From: Bradyrhizobium sp. cir1
GTDB lineage: Bacteria; Pseudomonadota; Alphaproteobacteria; Rhizobiales; Xanthobacteraceae
Direction of reading: 5' to 3'
DNA length: 64,000 nt
Assembly (NCBI RefSeq): GCF_014198245.1
Contig: NZ_JACIHE010000018.1
Span: 100,001 to 164,000, forward strand
Shown here: piece by piece, positions 30,449 through 38,714 of the stretch
Position numbering within the stretch: position 1 is the stretch's first letter
Layout: each line of letters starts with the position of its first letter
The notes under the pieces: model-generated
Told to the model about the DNA's origin: nothing
Seen by the model: the letters and a program-made list of their open reading frames with translations, nothing else
Database searches by the model: none
Program-made: the position numbers and the translations under genes

Positions 30449-31717
30449 CTATTTTCCCCGCAACTTCTCAATCAGGGGTGAAAGCAAGGACGACTTTTGT
30501 TTCTTCGTCTCGCTGCGGCCGGTCAGGCGCTGGGCGATCTGGAGGAACATCTCGATCGACTTGTGGTTGGCAGAGATCTCCGCGATCATCTGGCCGTTGT
30601 TGGCTGCCGAGCCGAAGATCTGCGGCTCGAACGGGATCGAGACGACCGGTTGGCTCTCGATCGCCTTGGCGAACTCGGTGGCGGCGATTTCCGGACGTTT
30701 CGGGACGCCGACCTGGTTCAGGCAGTAGAGCGGCGGCCGGTCGTTCGGGCGCGAGGCCTTCAGCAGATCGAACAGGTTCTTGGTGTTGCGCAGATTGGCA
30801 AGGTCCGGTGCCGCCACGATCAGGATGTCGTCCGCGCCGATCAGGGCGCGCTTGGTCCAGCCCGACCATTGGTGCGGGATGTCGAGCACGATGCAAGGCA
30901 TGGTGGAGCGCAGCGTGTCGAACACGGAATCGAAGGCGTCGGTGCCGAAATCATAGACCCGGTCGAGCGTGGCGGGCGCCGCCAGCAGGCTGAGGTGGTC
31001 GGTGCATTTCGACAGCAGACGGTCGATGAAGGCGGTATCGACGCGATCGGGCGAGAACACTGCGTCGGCAATGCCCTGCGGCGGGTCCTGATTGTAGTCG
31101 AGCCCGGCGGTGCCGAAGGCGAGGTCGAGATCGGCGACCACCGCGTCCATCGCGAGATCACGCGCGATCGCCCAGGCGACGTTGTGGGAGATCGTGGACG
31201 CGCCGACGCCGCCCTTGGCGCCGACCACCGCGATGATGCGGCCGACCGCCTTGGCTTCCGGTGCGGAAAACAGGTTGCAGATCGAGCGCACGACGTCGAT
31301 GGGGCCGACCGGCGCGAGCACGTAGTCGCTGACGCCGCGACGCACCAGCTCGCGATAGAGCGTGACGTCATTGATGCGGCCGATCACCACCACGCGGGTG
31401 CCGGCGTCGCAGACGGTGGCGAGCTGGTCGAGGCCGCCCAAGAGGTCGCTGCGGCCGTCGCTCTCGAGCACGATCACGTTCGGCGTGGGCGCCGAGCGGT
31501 AGGCTTCGATCGCGGCCGCCATGCCGCCCATCTGAATCTTCAGGTGGGCCTTGCCGAGGCGGCGATCTTCGCCGGCCGACTGCACCGCGGCAGCGGTCTC
31601 CACGGTCTCGCAGAAAGCCTGGACCGAAACGCGCGGCGCCGGCGCAATATGCTCCTCGACCGGCGGGAGCGATGCTTCCGGCTGCTCTTGTTGGGACTGG
31701 CGAGCGTAGCTGATCAT
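30449..31717 (-). CDS. cpaE: Pilus assembly localisation protein CpaE/TadZ
   Basis: The 422-residue protein has an N-terminal receiver-like domain without obvious phosphorylation acids in standard context (residues 55-160, including VIVLESDGRSDLLGGLDQL and RRGVSDYVLAPVGPIDVV) and a C-terminal ParA/MinD-type ATPase domain with the deviant Walker A VGAKGGVGASTISHNVA. CpaE/TadZ positions the Tad machine at a cell pole. Its start overlaps the cpaD stop by 4 bases. Confidence 0.93.
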   Translation of the reverse strand: MISYARQSQQEQPEASLPPVEEHIAPAPRVSVQAFCETVETAAAVQSAGEDRRLGKAHLKIQMGGMAAAIEAYRSAPTPNVIVLESDGRSDLLGGLDQLATVCDAGTRVVVIGRINDVTLYRELVRRGVSDYVLAPVGPIDVVRSICNLFSAPEAKAVGRIIAVVGAKGGVGASTISHNVAWAIARDLAMDAVVADLDLAFGTAGLDYNQDPPQGIADAVFSPDRVDTAFIDRLLSKCTDHLSLLAAPATLDRVYDFGTDAFDSVFDTLRSTMPCIVLDIPHQWSGWTKRALIGADDILIVAAPDLANLRNTKNLFDLLKASRPNDRPPLYCLNQVGVPKRPEIAATEFAKAIESQPVVSIPFEPQIFGSAANNGQMIAEISANHKSIEMFLQIAQRLTGRSETKKQKSSLLSPLIEKLRGK

Positions 31718-32448
31718 TTGCCGGTGTCGCTGAGTTTGGCCTTTTCGGCTTCAGGATAGACGACTGCCGTCGGAGTGCCCTTGCGGTACTTCTCGAACGC
31801 GGCGGTGCGCCGCGTGGTGTAGGACGGCGTTTCGGAACGCGGCTGCTCGAGGTCCGCCGGGTTGTCGACCATGGCGGCGAGGTTGCGCTGATAGGCGCAG
31901 CCGTAATTGTAATAGTCCTTGTTCTCGAACCAGCTCTTGTTCTTCATCGAGGGGCCGATGTCCTCCGGCCACAGGCCGCAGGGACCGGCGACCGCGGCGA
32001 TCCTGGAATAGGTCAGCCGGATCGGCGGCAGGAAGCGCTTGTCTTGCGGCTGATAGGGGCGGGTGATGATGCCGCGCGGCGGAACGCCCGCAGCCGCCAG
32101 CATGGCCTGGATCTCACGCATCGATTCCGCCGCCGGGCGCGCATTCGGCGTGCCGGACGGCACGTCGATGTGGATGGCGCCGGTGCCTTCGTGCAGCCAG
32201 GCCGATGCCAGGCCCATCACGTCGGCGCGCTGGGCGGCGGTCAATCCGCCGCGGGCATGGCCGACGAAGACGACGATCGAGCGGTTCTGCTCCTCGACCG
32301 CGATCGGGTGACGCTGCTTGTAGTCGTCCGGGATGGAGGCGGTCGTCACCTCGTCGTGCTGGCAGCCGCCGAGCGCAAGCGCGATGCCGACGAGCGCGCC
32401 ACCGAAGCCGATGGCGCGTTTGCGAAGCTGGGGTGGTCTTGTGATCAT
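31714..32448 (-). CDS. cpaD: Pilus assembly lipoprotein CpaD
   Basis: The 244-residue protein starts with a lipoprotein signal (lipobox LALGGC) and contains the CpaD domain: IVVFVGHARGGLTAAQRADV, GIITRPYQPQ, AGPCGLWPEDIGP and NYGCAYQRNLAAMVDNPADL. CpaD is an outer-membrane-associated partner of the CpaC secretin. The long open frame upstream of 32448 is only the shadow of cpaC. Confidence 0.93.
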   Translation of the reverse strand: MITRPPQLRKRAIGFGGALVGIALALGGCQHDEVTTASIPDDYKQRHPIAVEEQNRSIVVFVGHARGGLTAAQRADVMGLASAWLHEGTGAIHIDVPSGTPNARPAAESMREIQAMLAAAGVPPRGIITRPYQPQDKRFLPPIRLTYSRIAAVAGPCGLWPEDIGPSMKNKSWFENKDYYNYGCAYQRNLAAMVDNPADLEQPRSETPSYTTRRTAAFEKYRKGTPTAVVYPEAEKAKLSDTGK

Positions 32449-32468
32449 CTTGGAGTCCCCGTTCCGCC

Positions 32469-33959
32469 TCAGTCGGTGATGAAGCCGTAGGTGCCGCGGT
32501 AGTTCCGGCCCGGTTCGGTCCGGCCAGGCACGCCATAGATGCGGTTGATGTTGCCGATCAACTCGGCCTGCGGGTCGGCAGGCGCGGCGAAGCCGTCGTC
32601 CGGACGCGACAGGTCCTTCGGCGCTGCTGCGCGAACGACATAAGGCGTCACGATCACGACCAGCTCGGTCGCGTTGTTGACGAAGTCGCGGCTGCGGAAC
32701 AGCGTGCCGAGGACCGGAAGCTGCATCAGGCCCGGCAGTCCGCTCACCGCCTGCTTGGTCTGCTGCTGGATCAGGCCGGCCATCGCCATCGCGCCGCCGG
32801 AGGGAATTTCCAGCGAGGTTTCGGCGCGGCGGGTCCGGATCGAGGGCACCGTCACCGAGTTCACCGACGTCGAGGTCACGGCCTGCGACAGCGTGATCGA
32901 ATTCTCGTTCGAAAGCTCCGAGACCTCGGTCATCACCCGCAGGCTGATCTTGCCCTCGGTCAGAACGACGGGGGTGAAGTTGAGCGAGATGCCGAACTTC
33001 TTGAAGCTGATCTGGGTGGTACAGACATGCGTGGTGGGATCGCACGCATAGCCCGCCGGCACCGGGAATTCGCCGCCGGCGATGAAGGTCGCCGACTCCC
33101 CGGAGATCGCGGTCAGGTTCGGCTCGGCCAGCGTCCGGATCACGCCGGCGGTCTCCATCGCGCGCAGGGTGGCCTGCACCGAGGGCGTCGCGCCGAACTT
33201 GGTGGTCAGACTGTTGCCGTCCACGAGATTGTGGCCAAGGGCGGTGAACGGGTTGGAATTGGTGAAGCTCACCACCGAGGTGCCGTAATTCAGGTTCGCG
33301 GAGAGGTCGATGCCGAGCTGCTTGACGATGGTGCGCTGGACCTCGGCCACCGTCACCTTCAGCATGACCTGATCGCGGCCGCGGACCACGATCGAGTTCA
33401 CCACCTTGTCGGCGCCGCCGGCGAGCCGCGCGGCGAGTTCGTTGGCCTGCTGCGCCTCCATCGGACTCGCCACGCTGCCGGTCAGCACGACACCCTCGCC
33501 GAGCCCGTCGATCTGGATGTCGGAACTGGGCAGGACCTGCTTCAATGCGGCGCGCACGCCGTTGAGGTCGCGCTTGACCGCGATGTCGTAGGCGGCAATC
33601 TGCTGGCCGGCGGAATCGAAGAACACGATGTTGGTCTGGCCGACCGAGGCGCCGATGATGTAGGCGCGCTGCGCCGAGCGCACCACCGCATTGGCGATCT
33701 TGGGATCGGCGACCAGCACGTCCTTGATGTCGCGCGGCAGGTCGATCACGATCGACTTGCCGACGCCGAGCGAGAGGAAGCGCGCGTTCATCTGGCCGTC
33801 GGCGGCGGCCGGCGCCACGGGGCGGTAGTCGGCGGCGACCACGGGGGTCAGCGCCGGGTTGAGCACCAGCGCGAGGGCGGCCGAAAACGACAGGGCGCGG
33901 ACCACGGATGTCCGCATCGTCGTCAAATCTGCCCTGCATTTCATATCGACTGCCCTCAT
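32469..33959 (-). CDS. cpaC: Tad secretin CpaC/RcpA
   Basis: The outer-membrane secretin of the Tad pilus, 496 residues. An N-terminal signal region is followed by the pilus N-domain (FLSLGVGKSIVIDLPRDIKD), a BON/N1-like domain (ILGLGEGVVLTGSV-type LGEGVVLTGSVASPMEAQQA) and the secretin core (VVLTEGKISLRVMTEVSEL; RRAETSLEIPSGGAMAMAGL; VTPYVVRAA). The ATG at 33959 overlaps the cpaB stop (ATGA), supporting coupling, although ATG 33944 or 33917 would give a more standard signal peptide. Confidence 0.94.
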   Translation of the reverse strand: MRAVDMKCRADLTTMRTSVVRALSFSAALALVLNPALTPVVAADYRPVAPAAADGQMNARFLSLGVGKSIVIDLPRDIKDVLVADPKIANAVVRSAQRAYIIGASVGQTNIVFFDSAGQQIAAYDIAVKRDLNGVRAALKQVLPSSDIQIDGLGEGVVLTGSVASPMEAQQANELAARLAGGADKVVNSIVVRGRDQVMLKVTVAEVQRTIVKQLGIDLSANLNYGTSVVSFTNSNPFTALGHNLVDGNSLTTKFGATPSVQATLRAMETAGVIRTLAEPNLTAISGESATFIAGGEFPVPAGYACDPTTHVCTTQISFKKFGISLNFTPVVLTEGKISLRVMTEVSELSNENSITLSQAVTSTSVNSVTVPSIRTRRAETSLEIPSGGAMAMAGLIQQQTKQAVSGLPGLMQLPVLGTLFRSRDFVNNATELVVIVTPYVVRAAAPKDLSRPDDGFAAPADPQAELIGNINRIYGVPGRTEPGRNYRGTYGFITD

Positions 33960-34756
33960 CGTGCCTTTGCCGTCGTGCTCGGGATACCGTAGCGAATGAT
34001 CGAAACGCCATCGCGCTTCTGTGCGGAATCATCGAGCGTGATTTCGCTCATCTTGACGTCGACGATGCTGCGCAGCGCCAGCGACAGCGTGCCGCTCTGG
34101 CGCGCGGCGGACAGCGTCGCCGTCTGTGCGGGATTGAGCTCGAGAGTGACGGTCTTGCCGACCACCGCGTTCTGGCCGTCCTTTTCCTTCGGCGCCTGGT
34201 CGATGGCCAGGACGCGGATGTTGGCCAGGATGATCTCGGAGGTGATGAGATCGGGAGCGCCGCTGCTCTGATCCGGGTTCTTGAGGCGGCGGGTCAGAAG
34301 CACGTCGACGCGATCGTTGGGCAGGATGAAGCCGCCTGCGCCGGTCTCCGGCGAGATCTCGGTCGAGATCGCGCGCATGCCGGTCGGCAGGATCGCCGCC
34401 ATGAAGCCGGAGCCCTCGGCCTTGACCAGCTTCTGGTCGCGGATCGGCTCACCCTGGATGAAGGGGGCGCGCGCGATCGAGCCTGTCACCTGGGTCGCGC
34501 CCTCCGGGCGTTCGTTGCGGCGGATGAAGGTGGAGCTGGCGGTCGCAGCCGGCCAGGTCTGCCATTGCACGTCTTCAGGTTTGACGGTTTGGCCGAGACC
34601 GATGTCGTTCTTGGCCACCAGCACGTCGACGGTCGGAAGCTGCGCGACCGGAGCCGCTGGAGGCGGCGCAGAATTGTCCGAGCCGCTCGCCAGGTACGCG
34701 GCGACGCCGCCGGCGGCGATGGCGACCGTCAGGACGACAATGCGTGCCCTATTCAT
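33956..34756 (-). CDS. cpaB: Tad pilus assembly protein CpaB/RcpC
   Basis: About 266 residues with an N-terminal membrane anchor (RIVVLTVAIAAGGVAAYLA), a proline-rich linker and an SAF-like domain (VDVLVAKNDIGLGQTVKPED, then RVDVLLTRRLKNP). CpaB links the secretin with the periplasm and peptidoglycan in Tad systems. The start at 34756 is preceded by GGAAAGTGAAG; the frame stays open to 34828. Confidence 0.92.
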   Translation of the reverse strand: MNRARIVVLTVAIAAGGVAAYLASGSDNSAPPPAAPVAQLPTVDVLVAKNDIGLGQTVKPEDVQWQTWPAATASSTFIRRNERPEGATQVTGSIARAPFIQGEPIRDQKLVKAEGSGFMAAILPTGMRAISTEISPETGAGGFILPNDRVDVLLTRRLKNPDQSSGAPDLITSEIILANIRVLAIDQAPKEKDGQNAVVGKTVTLELNPAQTATLSAARQSGTLSLALRSIVDVKMSEITLDDSAQKRDGVSIIRYGIPSTTAKAR

Positions 34757-34884
34757 ACGCTTCACTTTCCAACAAAACGCCGCGACGCTGCCGCCGCCGT
34801 AATCGGCAGTTGACCAGCTATTCGTCAAAGCATGGTTAATGAGGCGTATCTAAATCGCCTTAACGCCGGGTTTACCCGGGGTGT

Positions 34885-35409
34885 TCAGCGCAGTGCGAGG
34901 TGAGCGAGGTCGATCGCCTTCACCCATTCGGTCTCCGGATAGACCATCAGCGCGCTCAGCGCGAGCGCGATGCCGTAGGGAATACCGGTCTCCTTGGCGT
35001 GCAGTCGTGCAAGCCAGGCCTGGCCCGCGAGGCCGTAGGGCAGCGGCCATTGCCGGAACTGGAGCAGGAGCAGCGTCAGCGCTCCGCCGAACAGCGAGGC
35101 GTAGAGCAGGAAGTTCATCAGGTGCGCGAAGCCGAACCAGAGCGCGACGGAGGCTGCGACCTTGGCGTCGCCGCCGCCGACCCAGCCCATCGCAAAGCAT
35201 GTGAAGGCCACGACCAGCAGAAGCGCGCCGGCGCCGACATGAATGAGCATCTCGTAAGGTGCCATGCCACCGGCAAAAGCGAGCACGAAGAAGCCCGCGA
35301 CCAGCGCCAGCGACACACGGTTCGAGATGGTCATCGTGAAGAGATCGCTCGCGGCGGCGAACGCCATCAGGGCCGGGAAGAGCAGGAGGCGCGCAAGGTC
35401 GAGGATCAT
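34885..35409 (-). CDS. cpaA: Prepilin peptidase CpaA/TadV
   Basis: The 174-residue aspartic peptidase removes the leader of the Flp prepilin. It contains the short A24 peptidase domain: FAAASDLFTMTISNRVS with the first catalytic Asp, and GWVGGGDAKVAASVALW with the GxGD motif and second Asp. Several membrane helices are visible. The hypothetical small gene and the pilin lie immediately upstream on the same strand. Confidence 0.93.
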   Translation of the reverse strand: MILDLARLLLFPALMAFAAASDLFTMTISNRVSLALVAGFFVLAFAGGMAPYEMLIHVGAGALLLVVAFTCFAMGWVGGGDAKVAASVALWFGFAHLMNFLLYASLFGGALTLLLLQFRQWPLPYGLAGQAWLARLHAKETGIPYGIALALSALMVYPETEWVKAIDLAHLALR

Positions 35410-35525
35410 GGGCGTCTTGAGGCCTGGGTTTGTCGCGGGATCTGGCGTCGCGCGATGCTAGCCGGCAGTGCTAAACAAACCGACAACGGCAGCGGCCGGA
35501 TGGGCGCAGCCCGCCAGAGGCAGGC

Positions 35526-35672
35526 TCACCAGAGGCTGGCGATGCGCGCGGCGAGTGCGACCGTTGCCAGCAACAGTGCAAGGCACACCCAATAGGCCGG
35601 CGAGCCGGTCGGCGCCGCCTGCGCCTCGCTCGCCGCAACCGCGGCATCGGTTCTGTACTTTCGCAACGCCAC
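35526..35672 (-). CDS. Putative 48-residue membrane protein between pilin and cpaA
   Basis: A short frame starts at GTG 35672 (TTG 35666 is an alternative) and ends at 35526. It encodes a polar Ala/Glu-rich N-terminus and one hydrophobic helix (AYWVCLALLLATVALAARIA). I do not recognise a family. The position between flp and cpaA suggests a Tad accessory, but coding status rests only on frame and hydrophobicity. Confidence 0.4.
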   Translation of the reverse strand: MALRKYRTDAAVAASEAQAAPTGSPAYWVCLALLLATVALAARIASLW

Positions 35673-35690
35673 TGGAACTCGCCGTACTCA

Positions 35691-35719
35691 GAAAAACAAA
35701 GGCCCCGGAGGTCCGGGGC
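35691..35719 (-). terminator. Terminator after the Flp pilin gene
   Basis: On the minus strand GCCCCGGA pairs with TCCGGGGC and is followed by CTTTGTTTTTC. It lies 24 bases after the pilin stop and would allow high pilin transcript relative to the downstream assembly genes. Confidence 0.8.
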
Positions 35720-35742
35720 TTTTGCCGTCGTTTGTCGGTCGC

Positions 35743-35907
35743 TTACTTCAGCGAGGAGCTGATCGAGCCGAACTTGGTGTTCAGCGTGCTGCCGAGATTG
35801 TTGACGACGGTGATGATGGCCAGCGCGATGCCGGCGGCGATCAGGCCGTATTCGATGGCGGTGGCGCCGGATTCATCCTTCGCGAAACGTGCAATCAAGT
35901 TCTTCAT
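35743..35907 (-). CDS. Flp family type IVb pilin
   Basis: The structural subunit of the Tad pilus, 54 residues. A short basic leader (MKNLIARFAKDESG) precedes the Flp motif ATAIEYGLIAAGIALAIIT, with the conserved Glu-Tyr pair and the processing site after Gly. The hydrophobic helix forms the pilus core. It is first in the minus-strand Tad run and is followed by its own terminator. Upstream of it there are about 268 bases to the divergent sterol desaturase gene, where its promoter must lie. Confidence 0.95.
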   Translation of the reverse strand: MKNLIARFAKDESGATAIEYGLIAAGIALAIITVVNNLGSTLNTKFGSISSSLK

Positions 35908-36175
35908 GAACAAACTCCATCTGGGGGTGAGATCGCCTCGTTCGGCGCTATCGTTGACGCGATGACCATGAGAGCCGAGCTCTTTCGGTAGAGTTAATTC
36001 GATCGCGTAAACCCAATTCCTGCGCGATGCTTTTGCCCAGAGTGAATTTCACCTTAAGGCGCCGGTTGGAATTCGCTCCGGTTCCGGACGCACTGCAACT
36101 GCCTGCCGGCTTCACCCTCCCTTAAATTTCGCGGAGTAGGCGTAGGAGGACAAGCAATTCGGAAGAGAGGCGACG

Positions 36176-37003
36176 ATGTCGAGCCTGCCCATGCAAGTCG
36201 CGCTGATGCTCGGCGAGACCATCGCGAAGGTGGTCCCCGTCACTTTCGTGCTCGCGCTGGTCTTCACGGTGCTCGAGCATTTCTGGGCCTGCAATCCCGG
36301 CGTGCCGTGGTGGCGCAAGCGGGAGATCGTCACCGACATCTGCTACTGGTTCTTCGTGCCGGTATTTGCCCGCACCATGCGGATCGGGCTCTTGATCGTC
36401 GGCGCGAGCGTCTTCTTCAACATCCACGACGCCGACGATCTCATCGCCTTCTACGACAACGGCCACGGCCCGCTGGCGCAATTGCCGCTCTGGGTTCAGG
36501 CCGCGCTGTTCCTGGTGCTGTCGGACTTCATGCTGTACTGGCTGCACCGGCTCTTCCATGGCGGCGAGTTCTGGAAGTACCACGCGATCCATCACTCCTC
36601 CGAGGAGATCAGCTGGATTTCGGCAGCCCGCTTCCATCCCGTCAATCTCATGCTCGGCACCATCGGGGTCGACGTCGTGCTGCTGATGGCCGGCATCTCG
36701 CCGAACGTCATGATCTGGGTGTCCCCGTTCACGACCTTCCATTCAGCCTTCGTGCACGCCAACATGAACTGGACCTTCGGGCCGTTCAAATACGTCTTGG
36801 CGACGCCGGTATTCCACCGCTGGCACCACACCCCGCTCGAAGACGGCGGCGACACCAATTTCGCCGGGACATTCCCGATCTGGGACGTGCTGTTCGGCAC
36901 CTTCCGCATGCCGGAGGGGCAACTGCCGCAGGACTACGGCAAGGATGAAGCGACCATGCCCAAGGAGATCGGCGGGCAGCTTGCCTATCCGTTCCGACGT
37001 TAA
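36176..37003 (+). CDS. Sterol desaturase / fatty acid hydroxylase family protein
   Basis: The 275-residue integral membrane di-iron protein has the histidine clusters of the family: HRLFH, HAIHHSSEE and HRWHHTP, within hydrophobic segments. Members hydroxylate or desaturate sterols, hopanoids, carotenoids or lipids; the substrate here is not deducible. The start at ATG 36176 follows GGAAGAGAGG. It is unrelated to the flanking pilus genes in function, as far as can be seen. Confidence 0.9.
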   Translation: MSSLPMQVALMLGETIAKVVPVTFVLALVFTVLEHFWACNPGVPWWRKREIVTDICYWFFVPVFARTMRIGLLIVGASVFFNIHDADDLIAFYDNGHGPLAQLPLWVQAALFLVLSDFMLYWLHRLFHGGEFWKYHAIHHSSEEISWISAARFHPVNLMLGTIGVDVVLLMAGISPNVMIWVSPFTTFHSAFVHANMNWTFGPFKYVLATPVFHRWHHTPLEDGGDTNFAGTFPIWDVLFGTFRMPEGQLPQDYGKDEATMPKEIGGQLAYPFRR

Positions 37004-37157
37004 GCTCCTTGAGAGCGGGAAATCGTCAGTCCGTTCAAACAATAGAAGGCGAATTTGCGGAACGTTCACGAATTGAGGGCAGGTTAGCGGCGTCGGGCAC
37101 CGGCTCCGCTGTTATCTCATCGCTTCTGCCGGTTTGTGACGTCCCGGGGGTAAGAGT

Positions 37158-37655
37158 ATGCGTAAACAACTGCTGCGCCGCCATGCGCGCGTCTGTCTTC
37201 TGGTTGCGGCCGCGGTGCTGGCATCGCCGGCTGCCGGTTTTGCCGAATCCACCGCCGACACCATCGCCGTCAATGTCGACCAGGCCAAGCTGGTCCGGCT
37301 GCCCGGCAAGGTGGCGACCATCGTGGTCGGCAATCCCCTGATCGCCGACGTCACGCTCCAGCCCGGCGGCATGATCGTCGTGACCGGAAAGGGCTACGGC
37401 GCCACCAATTTCATCGCGCTGGACCGGGCCGGCGAGATCCTGGTCGACCGCCAGATCCAGGTCGAAGGTCCGAGCGATCGGCTCGTCACCGTCTATCGTG
37501 GGGTCGAGCGCGAGTCCTACAGCTGCGTGCCGCTTTGCCAGCGTCGCGTGACCCTCGGCGACAGCGACAACTACTTCAATACCACGATGAGCCAGGCCGG
37601 TTCGCTGAGCAACAATGCCAGCGGCAATGCCGGCGCGGGTGCCAAGACCAACTGA
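37158..37655 (+). CDS. Orphan pilus N-terminal domain protein (secretin N-domain-like)
   Basis: A secreted 165-residue protein: signal peptide (VCLLVAAAVLASPAAGFA), then one domain similar to the N-terminal domain of CpaC (AKLVRLPGKVATIVVGNPLI, MIVVTGKGYGATNFIALD, EILVDRQIQVEG), and a low-complexity Asn/Gly/Ala tail. A cysteine pair (YSCVPLCQRRVTLGD) may form a disulfide. It lacks the secretin core. A role as a periplasmic accessory of the Tad secretin is inferred from similarity and proximity. Confidence 0.85.
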   Translation: MRKQLLRRHARVCLLVAAAVLASPAAGFAESTADTIAVNVDQAKLVRLPGKVATIVVGNPLIADVTLQPGGMIVVTGKGYGATNFIALDRAGEILVDRQIQVEGPSDRLVTVYRGVERESYSCVPLCQRRVTLGDSDNYFNTTMSQAGSLSNNASGNAGAGAKTN

Positions 37656-37841
37656 CAAAACCAACAAGCAAGTCCGATTGACGGGGATCCGGATCGTGCG
37701 GTCCGGGCCGTTGTGAAAATCTGGCGGGCGATGCGTCTTTCCGCGCAGGAATTCGTTGCAGATGGCAGAGGTCCTGCAGGTGGATTACAGCCCGGCTACC
37801 GCCGGCATGACTTACTGAGCGCACGCGGTGCTTCAAACATG

Positions 37842-37871
37842 AAAAAGGCCGTGCATCGCGCACGGCCTTTT
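37842..37871. terminator. Bidirectional terminator downstream of cspA
   Basis: GGCCGTGC pairs with GCACGGCC and is flanked by AAAAA on the left and TTTT on the right, so it can act on transcripts from either strand. It lies about 50 bases after the cspA stop. Confidence 0.8.
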
Positions 37872-37922
37872 CTATTTGTTGCTTTGCTCGGTTGAGCTGA
37901 TCCGGACCGAAGGTCCGTGGGC

Positions 37923-38135
37923 TCAGCCGGCGGAGCGAAGATTGTCGGCGGCCGACTTGCCGGATCGGCGATCGGCGACGATCTCGTAGGAGATCTTCTG
38001 GCCTTCGCGCAACGTGCCGAGGCCGGCGCGCTCGACGGCGCTGATGTGCACGAAGACGTCCTGGCCGCCATCGTCGGGCTGGATGAAGCCGAAGCCCTTG
38101 GTCGCGTTAAACCACTTCACGGTTCCCATGCTCAC
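37923..38135 (-). CDS. cspA: Cold shock protein (CspA family)
   Basis: A 70-residue single cold-shock domain RNA chaperone. The RNA-binding motifs are GTVKWFNATKGFGFIQPDDG and QDVFVHISAVERAG. About 100-260 bases of untranslated sequence precede it before the IF-1 gene, which leaves room for a long regulated leader as in other csp genes. Confidence 0.95.
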   Translation of the reverse strand: MSMGTVKWFNATKGFGFIQPDDGGQDVFVHISAVERAGLGTLREGQKISYEIVADRRSGKSAADNLRSAG

Positions 38136-38402
38136 GGGGGTAGTTCCTTCTCAGATATGCAGAGTCGAAGCCCACTTTCGCGGGCGGATTAGATCGAGTT
38201 TCTGGAAGGGTCGTCAGCGTGTCTGAACCGGCTGTACCGGTGGATGCCAATGTCGTCCGGCCGAAAATCGATAGTGGGATTTTATTGGAAATAGGGCACC
38301 AAAACAATCCGGACGTGCACGATTTTTTGATCCGCCGTGGGGGCACGGCGGATCAGCATACAGGTCAGAATTTTACTTCCGCTCGCGCGTCCTTGAAGCG
38401 GA

Positions 38403-38690
38403 TCAACGCCGGCGGAACTGGCCGCCGCGCTGGCCGGGGCGCGGAGGCCCACCCACGCCGCTGGGGCGCTCGTCCTTGTGGCGGAAAATCAGCCGGCCCT
38501 TCTCGAGGTCGTAGGGCGACATCTCCACCGTCACGCGGTCGCCCGCCAGCGTCTTGATGCGGTTCTTCTTCATCTTGCCGGCGGTGTAGGCGACGATCTC
38601 GTGTCCGGCGTCGAGCTGCACGCGGTAGCGGGCGTCGGGGAGGATTTCGGTGACCAGTCCTTCGAACTGGATCAGCTCTTCCTTAGCCAT
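38403..38690 (-). CDS. infA: Translation initiation factor IF-1, C-terminally extended
   Basis: The 95-residue protein contains the full S1-like OB fold of IF-1 (MAKEELIQFEGLVTEILPDA, AGHEIVAYTAGKMKKNRIKT, DRVTVEMSPYDLEKGRLIFR). Canonical IF-1 is about 72 residues; the extra 23 residues are basic and Gly/Arg/Pro-rich (PPRPGQRGGQFRRR). Its place between cspA and a DEAD-box helicase suggests a specialised, perhaps cold-related paralogue; the housekeeping copy would lie elsewhere. Confidence 0.92.
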   Translation of the reverse strand: MAKEELIQFEGLVTEILPDARYRVQLDAGHEIVAYTAGKMKKNRIKTLAGDRVTVEMSPYDLEKGRLIFRHKDERPSGVGGPPRPGQRGGQFRRR

Positions 38691-38714
38691 GTGGTTGTCT
38701 CCAGTCGTGGACGG

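Noticed and set aside
38329..38354. Strong hairpin GATCCGCCGTG / CACGGCGGATC downstream of infA as a terminator
   Set aside because: The T-run lies on the wrong side for either transcript, so it does not fit a Rho-independent terminator.
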